Both the position numbers and the translations under genes were made by a program. From Sporothrix humicola (Eukaryota > Ascomycota > Sordariomycetes > Ophiostomatales > Ophiostomataceae): DNA of 64,000 nt. Of this stretch, positions 57,473 to 64,000 are shown piece after piece; the stretch's first letter is position 1; every line of letters starts with the position of its first letter. Below the pieces are notes generated by a model that had not been told where the DNA came from, searched no databases, and saw nothing but the letters and a program-made list of their open reading frames with translations. The stretch spans positions 124,001 to 188,000 of the forward strand of contig WNYE01000069.1 of assembly GCA_021396245.1 (NCBI GenBank), given 5' to 3'.

Positions 57473-58505
57473 GGCTGGTTGTGGAGTCTCTCTGATGGGT
57501 TTGTTGGCAAAGGGTGCGCTGTTGGATAAGGCACGAGGGTTGGTGATCGAGGGCTGGGGATCGAGGGATCGAAGTTGAAGTCAACAAACGGGCGGTGGCG
57601 AGAGAGTAAACGAAAGAAAGAAAATAAAATAACGAGTGATCGAGTACTAAGCACTATGCGACAGCCAGCTTGGATAATGCTGAAGGCCGGGGCAATGGTG
57701 CAAAAAAAGGAACGATAAGAGACTGAAAAAGTGCAATTGCAAAAGCTGCACAAGAAAAGCGTCGTCGAGCAAGAAACGAAAGCTGTGAATGGGTGCAAAA
57801 GAGACGAGGCGCGAAGTCGAAACGAAAAGGCTCGTTCAAAATAGTGCACCAAAAATGGCCCCGTAAATAGTGTCGCGGCGGTTGTAAAATGCAGTCGCGA
57901 GTGAATGTGAGACAGGGCTGACTACTGCACTGAGAGTGCGCTGAGCCGAGGAAGGTGCGACTGAAGTGAGTGAATGGGCGACAGTCGCGCAAGTACGCGC
58001 TTTCACAGGGAAGGAGCGACTGCGCAAACAGCCGTAAAGTGCAGATGTCGTGCGATTCGTCGTGCGGCTCGTTTGCCCCACTGAAATTGTTGTTGTCGGC
58101 CCGTCACTTCTCCTTTATCACTGGAACTGCCAGCTGCCAAGGTGAAAAAGTCGAGTGCCTGCCGTTTGGAGCCGCTTTTTGTGGCAAGGATATCAGGACC
58201 CCATATCAAAGAGTCAGGGACTCAAACGGTGGTCTTCTTTTTGTCTAAGAGATAAAAAAGCCAATTGGCAAGTGTATTGTCAGATATTCACATCCATGTA
58301 AGTTTTGCCATTTTATTTTGAGAGAGCACTGCTTGTATAAGGAGTTAGCTTTGTCACGGGCAAATAGGAGTCACTGTCAAATCACGGTGAACAAAATCTC
58401 GGTGAGAAGACAAAGGATATAAAAGGGACAGCATTTTTTGAATTTTGATATTCCTTTCAGCTATTCTACTTCAATAATTACGCTCGATTTTCTAACTCTT
58501 ACAGA
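57473..58505. other. Divergent promoter region between UBA2 and QNG1
   Basis: Both genes start outward from here. A TATA box for QNG1 is listed separately. The segment contains no gene. Confidence 0.55.
58418..58424 (+). promoter_or_regulatory. TATA box of QNG1
   Basis: TATAAAA lies 88 nt upstream of the ATG at 58506 and is the best TATA element in the region. Confidence 0.5.
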
Positions 58506-59665
58506 ATGTCTGACGACGAAGCGGACCCCGAGCTCGTTGAGCTGCTGCGGCAGCACTTCTTTGGCAAGCCGACGGTCGATGAGGATGCCGAAACCGGCGT
58601 TCTCGAAGGCGCCGAGCATGTCTACGATAACGCGATCGATGTGGCGCTGGACATGCGGTCGTGCAAAAATGCCGCCGAGGCCATCCACAGCCAGATGCAG
58701 GCCAAGAACTACACAACGTCAACATGGGCCGAGCACGAGCTGCATCCCAAAACTCGTGACGAGAGCACTGTGGCCTTCATTTTCACCATGGACCTGCTCA
58801 ACTTTTCGTTTTGGTCGGAGCTGTCCGAGGCCGACCGGTTCGGCATCGACTACCGCGGGAAAAAGTGGACAGGCTACTGGAGCCTTGTCGCTGCTCTCCA
58901 AAGAGCCCTTGAAGAAGGTGAGCCAACAAAGCAAAACGGCAAAACAAAATCATGCTGCGTACTAATTCCCAGGCAGATATCCCCATCACATCATCCGACT
59001 TTTGGCAGAGCGAGGACGAGTGCAACATGGAGTTGATGCGGAAGGTGTTCCGGTCGGCATCCGACGAGGAAATGCCGCTGCTCGCCGAGCGTCTCGAGTG
59101 TCTTCGCGAGGCCGGCCGTGTTTTGTACGAAAAGTACGAGTGCAGTTTTGTCAATGTCGTCGAGGCGGCCGGCGGGTCGGCCACGAAGCTCGTCAATATC
59201 CTGGCGCGCGACTTTTCTTGCTTCCGCGACGAGTTTCCTTACGAACACCGCCGCAAGCCCGTGCGGTTTCTCAAGCGGGCGCAGATTCTGGTGGCCGAGC
59301 TGTGGGCATGCTTTGATGGCAAAGACTACGGCGAATTCCGCGACATTGACAAGCTGACCATGTTTGCCGACTACCGCGTGCCGCAGATCCTGCAGTCCAT
59401 GGGCTGCCTCTACTACAGCCCGCCGCTCATGACCGCGATCCAGGAGAAGCGGCCAATTGAGAGCGGATGCGGCTGGGAGATGCAGCTGCGGGCGTGCAGC
59501 ATCTGGTGCGTGGAGCTGATCCGGCGGGAGATCCTGCGGCAGCACCCCGACGCCAAGGTCAATGCCATTCTGATTGACTTTTTCTTGTATGACACCATGA
59601 AGGAGCTGGAGGCGGCCGGCAAGGACGACATCCCGCACCATCGGACGCGGAGCATTTGGTACTGA
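58506..59665 (+). CDS. qng1: Queuosine 5'-phosphate N-glycosylase/hydrolase (DUF2419)
   Basis: Exons 58506-58917 and 58977-59665, with a 59-nt intron (GTGAGC...ACTAAT...GCAG), give 366 residues. The family signatures are present: the HELHP and LLNFSFWSE segments early, GYWSLVAALQRAL, then CSFVNVVEAAGGSATKLVNILARDF, the FLKRAQILVAELWACF helix, DYRVPQILQSMGCLYYSP, and the C-terminal RACSIWCVELIRREI. DUF2419/Qng1 proteins release the queuine base from queuosine nucleotides so that eukaryotes can salvage it for tRNA modification. Of two nearby AG acceptors, only GCAG ending at 58976 keeps the frame. The gene stands alone, divergent from UBA2. Confidence 0.92.
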
Positions 59666-60041
59666 GCCAGCCTGGAGCTGGTCTACCGTATGCCTGTGAC
59701 GGCGTGTGTTCAGTTGAAAGTTTTGATTTTTTATCACTCTACCTTACTGGGACGGCCTTTTGTTTTGCGTTGCGTTTTGTTAGCGATACCACAGTAGAGA
59801 TTCCGGTTTGCAGCGGATAAAATCAAAGATTTCGTATTTCGCGAGATTTGTCGAAACTGTACAATGTAAATGTAAGAATCATTTTTGTGAAATGCAGACG
59901 GCGCCCGTAACCCGGCAGAAAATAAACGGCAAGAAAAAAAAGATAAAAATACACATGGCAAAAACTGAACCGTAGCCATGTCGTCGCTTGCACCGCTGTC
60001 CCTGTAATCATATTCCATAACACTTCTCGGCATTCTCTCGT
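59666..60041. other. Short intergenic region, convergent 3' flanks
   Basis: AT-rich 3' flanks of QNG1 and CDM1; no feature. Confidence 0.55.
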
Positions 60042-60766
60042 CTATGCCACCACGGGGGCATTCAAAATAGCATCGAACGACGACCGCTCAACACCCTCGA
60101 CGCCCTTGGCTTCTTCCTTGAGCATCACGGCGAGCACCTCGATGGGTGGTGCCAGGCCAAGACGCTGTGCACGCATCCACCTCGTTTTGCGAGTAATACC
60201 GACGCAGGGCTGTTTGTTAGCAGATGAACACAAAGGCAAATAGACTTTATATGTGGATGTGTGCCGCGCAAACTTACCCCAAATTGTGAACTAACGTCAA
60301 AGTGCCTCAGAACCTTCTCGCCCAGATCCAGGCCTTCTTGATGCACTCGTCGAGACATGCCCTCGGCCTCAATGGCCTTCCAATACCGCTTGACCTGTGC
60401 ATCAGAGATGGCGTCGGCCTCGATTTCTGCTGCAGGACGGACGACAACCGCCGGTGCCTTGACCTTGGCCTCGGCCGGCTGCTCCTCTTCTTTGTCGTCC
60501 TCTTCCTCTGCTGGCTCTGCCTCGTCTTCGGCCTCGATGTCGACCTTGGCCTTCTTGTCCTCAACCTCGATCTCCTCTGGCTTCTCCTCCTTCTCTTCCT
60601 TCTGCTCTTTCTCCTCCTTCTCCTTCTCGGTCTCCTTTGCCTTGGCCTTGTCCGTCAGCAGTGCAGCTTCCTTGGCCGACTGCCGTTGCACAGAGGGCTT
60701 CGTCACTCGATGGTTGAAGCTGAGTGTGGCCTGACGGCCGCCGGACACCTTTCTCGTCGTCGGCAT
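60042..60766 (-). CDS. cdm1: DNA polymerase delta small subunit (POLD4/Cdm1)
   Basis: Exons 60766-60278 and 60209-60042, joined in phase 0 across a 68-nt GTAAGT...ACAG intron, give 218 residues. The N-terminus carries a PCNA-interacting-like motif (Gln12-x-x-Leu15-x-Phe17 in GGRQATLSFNH). A long Glu/Lys-rich acidic stretch (about residues 40-110) follows. The C-terminal ~80 residues match the POLD4 domain: VLRHFDVSSQFGPC, then RKTRWMRAQRLGLAPP and IEVLAVMLKEE. This subunit stabilises the replicative DNA polymerase delta complex in the nucleus. The acidic linker is longer than in the human 107-residue protein, as usual in fungi. Confidence 0.88.
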
Positions 60767-61464
60767 TGTGGTATATTCGTGGGTGGTGGGGGGTATCGTG
60801 AGGTAGATTATTGGGCTTTCGAGGTATAAATATATCGTCTTGAAGCTTTCGAAGCCGTAGTAGATGATAATGATGGTTGGAGGAAGATGTATGTTCGTTG
60901 AAGGCAGAAGTCCTCTTTGCGACCACCAATGACGCTGTGTGAATTACGAGCGGGGGGCTAAAGAGGCCTGTAAGTAGGTGCGCTGAGCGCCCTGTAAGAC
61001 GGAGTAAACCAATGTAACTGGCTGGCGGGGCAACGCCAAAAGTACGGGAAAGCACGTGATGCAATTACAACGAAAAAAAATGTCTGAGAATGACCTCTGA
61101 TTGGGGTCTTCACCATGGCCTGAACGCCGTTCGACTCACCGTTGAACCTGTCAAAATTCAAAATGTATCCTGATCCAATTTCATAACCAAAAATAGCCAA
61201 AAATACACCATTTCGCCCTCGGTGACCCTTAATCATATTCAAGTTTTTTTTAGATCATCAAGGCAAGGCTACAAGGGCACTGTTTGCGACTTACCGCCCT
61301 TCACCGCCTCTAATCCCCCCACTGCGATTTTTCTGCCAGCGGTCTCTCGCCCGCTAATTCACATCGACAAATTCCCCACTGTCCTGCCACTTTCACCACT
61401 TCGACCTCCTTTTGCTTCGCTTGTTTCAGATACCCTTTGCTATTTCCCATTGTTTTCTCTTTTT
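60767..61464. other. Divergent promoter region between CDM1 and GUK1
   Basis: Holds both promoters, including a GCACGTGATG element near 61,053. The pyrimidine-rich stretch at 61,300-61,460 is the GUK1 leader. No gene. Confidence 0.5.
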
Positions 61465-62313
61465 ATGGCTTTGCGCCCTCTCTACTCTTCGACTTCAACT
61501 CCTCGTCTTGCGTACCGTCTGGCACAGCCTTTCCGCCTCCTCAATCACCATCACTGCGTCGCTCGATTCTTCCATTCCAGAACAATGGCTCCTCCGCCCG
61601 ATACCCGTCCTATCGTCATCTCCGGCCCGTCAGGAGGTATTTGCGTCTCGATCCGTACTCCAACTTCATCTGAATATGTCTAACTGTCCGTATAGTCGGC
61701 AAGGGCACCCTCTACAACCTGCTCTTCGAGCGCCACCCCGACACCTTCTGCAACTGTACGTCTTGGTCTCGAGTTCCATCTTTTTTCCATCAGCACCGAT
61801 CATGGATCTAACATTGCTCTCCCTCCAGCCGTCTCTCACACCACCCGTGGCCCCCGCGCCGGCGAGAACCATGGCGAGCACTACCACTTCACCACCATGG
61901 AGCACTTTGAGGAGCTGATTGCCAAGGACGCCTTTGTCGAGCACGCCAAGTTCGGCGGCAACCGCTACGGCACCAGCAAGCAGACCGTCGCCGACCAGAC
62001 CGCCAAGGGCCGTGTCGTCGTCCTCGACATTGAGATGGAGGGTGTCAAGCAGATCCAGGAGCAGCGCGCCCGCGGTAGCAGCCTGGACGCTCGCTACGTC
62101 TTTATTGCCCCGCCGTCGGTCGAGATCTTGGAGAAGCGTCTGCGTGGCCGCGGCACCGAGACCGAGGAGAACGTGCAGAAGCGCCTGAAGCAGGCCCTGG
62201 TCGAGCTCGAGTACAGCAAGACGCCCGGCGTGCATGACAAGATCATTGTCAACGACGACCTGGAGAAGGCCTACAAGGAGCTGGAGGACTTTGTCTACCA
62301 GCCCAAGCAGTAA
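61465..62313 (+). CDS. GUK1: Guanylate kinase, with optional mitochondrial leader
   Basis: Exons 61465-61636, 61696-61755 and 61829-62313. The first intron splits the P-loop: SGPSG before it and VGKGT after it. Further motifs are SHTTRGPRAGE with the GMP-binding region, HYHF, YGTSK, LDIEMEGVKQI and APPSVEILEKRLRGRGTE. From ATG 61585 (strong context AACAATGG) the protein is 198 residues, the usual length for the cytosolic enzyme that converts GMP to GDP with ATP. ATG 61465 (weak context TTTATGG) adds 40 residues rich in Arg/Ser/His with no acidic residue, a textbook mitochondrial presequence. Leaky scanning could give both forms. The 60-nt middle exon is supported by exact frame continuity. 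Confidence 0.93.
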
Positions 62314-63210
62314 TTTTGGAGAGCGATAGAATGTCTTTTTGGTTTTGCTTTTTTTTAGAGCGAAAAACGACAAAACTCGTGCTCCAAGCACAAGATTTCT
62401 GGCATAAAAGGGGGTTGGTCTGTCCTCTGGATACACAATAAATGATAGATCTTCAGTGTCAGGTTCTCCCACCATAATAGCGGTGGTTGATTGACAGGTC
62501 ACACACATGAATATATGAACAAATTACGTTTAAAGACTTTACTCCCACCATGCTTAATTGACGTCACAGACGATTAATATAAGGACTTATTTGCATTGGC
62601 AGAAAAGGGTAATACTAAAAGAAGCACCCAGGGCCACGTCAGACCTCTAATGGGTGTTATCAAACAACACTTGCTGGTACATAAAAATTGAAAACGAACA
62701 AAGTGAAAAGGGTAAAAAGAGAAAAAGGAAGCAATTAGGAAGATACAATAGGCATCAAAAAACCACAAACAGAAGCCAAGACCAGCAAAGGAAATGGCCA
62801 GCGCCGTCTACCACAGTCTTAACAAAAACCAAAGCCGGCAAATCCACCCAAAGCAACAATATGTTATGTGCCCTATTTTTGTTTTCCGAAACCACCTGCT
62901 TCCTTCATCCTCCTTTTTTTCGTGGTCTGGTGTTGGCGGTAATAGAATTATTGTCGTGGCTCCAATACAAGGTGAGACAAAGAAGTCGACAACTCTCACA
63001 AATGACTATAGTGTAGGACGAGAGAGAGGTGCGAGCCCAGTCTAGTCCAGCATGGAACCAGGGGTATGATGTGAGAGCAAAAGAATAGGCTAAAACAAAC
63101 AAAGAAATGATCATGAGAGTAAAAAGTAGTCAAGGTAAACGTTCAAGAAGAAGGACCAAGGTACACTCGAGGGCGCACCTCACTGGCCTCCTCCGCGTTT
63201 GCGTTCAAGC
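62314..63210. other. Convergent 3' flanks
   Basis: About 900 bp of AT-moderate 3' flank between two converging genes. An open frame at 62,654-63,016 has no coding features. Confidence 0.55.
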
Positions 63211-64000
63211 TTAGTAGCCGTTCATGGTCACCCGCTGAGAGCCGCGGCTCAGCTCACGGTCAGCCGCGGGGCTAATCGGCCGGCTGCCGTGGCCACCCGC
63301 GCCCTGAGCACTGCTCTCCTTCAGGGCCAGCAGCTGCTTAGCACGGAAGGTCTCGTAGTGAATCTGGGAAGTGGTCTCGATCAGATCCTGCAGGTGCGTG
63401 CGCAGCAGGAAGTTGCGCAGGTGCACGAACTCGCAGTGGTCCTCATCCTCGACGTTGATGACACCCCACCGGTTCTGGCGGGCCGGGACCTGCTTGCCGT
63501 TGATGATGATGGACTTCTCCGAGCCGACGACGGCGAAGGGGATCAGGCTCTGAAGTGGGGTTAGTTACGTGCCATACAAATTCAAATATAGAGGACTCGG
63601 CCTACCTTGATCTCAGTGTTGACGGCAACCTCCTCGTCGTCAAACTCGTCGTTGTCGTAGGGGTACATCTTCAGGTTGTGGAAGGCAAACTCCTCCTTGA
63701 TACGGGCCTTGAACTCCTGGCGCTCCTCCAGGGTCAGAGAGTCGGACTTGGCAATGACGGGCACAACGTTGACGACGTCGGACAGCTTCTTCAGGACGAC
63801 AATATCGATGGGCTTCAGAGAGTGGCCAGACGGCTGGATGAAGAACAGGCAGCAGTGGATGCGCGTGTCCTGGATGTAGCGCTCGCGCTGAGCAGTGAGC
63901 TCCTTGCGCAGGTAGGCGGAGTGCTGGTCCTTGATGTACTTGACGATGGGGTCCCAGCAGCGGTCGTTGTTAATCAGATCGCCGTAGCCGGGGGTGTCGA
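63211..64000 (-). CDS. Septin GTPase, 3' part
   Basis: Two exons are visible: 64000 (window edge) to 63606, and 63549 to 63211. The intron (GTAGGC...TTCAG, 56 nt) joins in phase 0. The first visible residues are DTPGYGD, the G3 motif of the septin GTPase. AKSD (G4) follows in VPVIAKSDSLTLEE, and the septin unique element includes NRWGVINVEDEDHCEFVHLRNF and LLRTHLQDLIETTSQIHYE. The C-terminus is a short Ser/Arg-rich tail ending MNGY, without a coiled coil. This suggests the Cdc10/Cdc11-like class (A. nidulans AspA/AspD) rather than the coiled-coil Cdc3/Cdc12 class; I do not choose between them. Septins assemble into filaments at septa and the hyphal cortex. The 5' half is outside the window. 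Confidence 0.93.

Noticed and set aside
1..64000. CRISPR arrays, prokaryotic operons, insertion sequences, rRNA genes or an intact transposon
   Set aside because: None seen; the DNA is fungal nuclear sequence with spliceosomal introns, and no transposase or reverse-transcriptase domain was recognised.

Overview
The window is nuclear DNA of a filamentous ascomycete (Pezizomycotina, most likely a Sordariomycete; I cannot narrow it further). Short GT-AG introns of about 43 to 100 nt interrupt many genes. Coding strands are preceded by pyrimidine-rich leaders, and genes sit singly on both strands. The gene set is typical of such fungi: an AA9 lytic polysaccharide monooxygenase with a CBM1, septin, KDM4-type demethylase, folylpolyglutamate synthase, and a tRNA-Ile with a spliceosome-independent intron. 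All splice junctions were read by eye from the sequence and checked for frame continuity.

Left third (1-23,000). In order: the 3' part of a POT/PTR2 peptide transporter; a secreted DUF4360-type protein; a broken Tse2-like ADP-ribosyltransferase-fold gene; a secreted AA9 LPMO; a small NIF3-like protein; folylpolyglutamate synthase; an aldo-keto reductase; a DHA1 drug:proton antiporter; an alpha/beta hydrolase; and an M1 aminopeptidase with a very long in-frame 5' extension.

Middle (23,000-50,700). A large KDM4/KdmA histone demethylase (JmjN, JmjC, PHD) is followed by about 10 kb with few genes. That stretch holds an AT-rich block, one intron-containing tRNA-Ile(AAU), possible decayed coding fragments and a probable small two-exon gene (37,674-37,991). 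Then come a mucin-like secreted protein, a Cys-rich single-pass membrane protein, another probable ~89-residue gene broken by a frameshift (44,762-45,024), a degenerate 11-bp purine minisatellite (47.4-47.9 kb), and a gene interrupted by an in-frame TAG (47,999-48,907).

Right third (50,700-64,000) is a housekeeping cluster: LCB3 sphingoid-base phosphate phosphatase, mitochondrial 3-oxoacyl-ACP reductase OAR1, SUMO-activating subunit UBA2, queuosine salvage hydrolase QNG1, the small subunit of DNA polymerase delta (Cdm1/POLD4), guanylate kinase, and the 3' part of a septin.

Three themes run across genes. (1) Four enzymes carry an upstream in-frame ATG whose leader is basic and nearly acid-free, followed by an internal ATG in a strong context, suggesting dual mitochondrial/cytosolic forms from one mRNA. 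(2) Two genes are each broken by a single TAA/TAG that fits a CAA/CAG to TAA/TAG change, the CpA-to-TpA type expected of RIP. (3) At least three places show a clean one-base frame jump at or next to a homopolymer, which points to either assembly error or decay and should be checked against reads.
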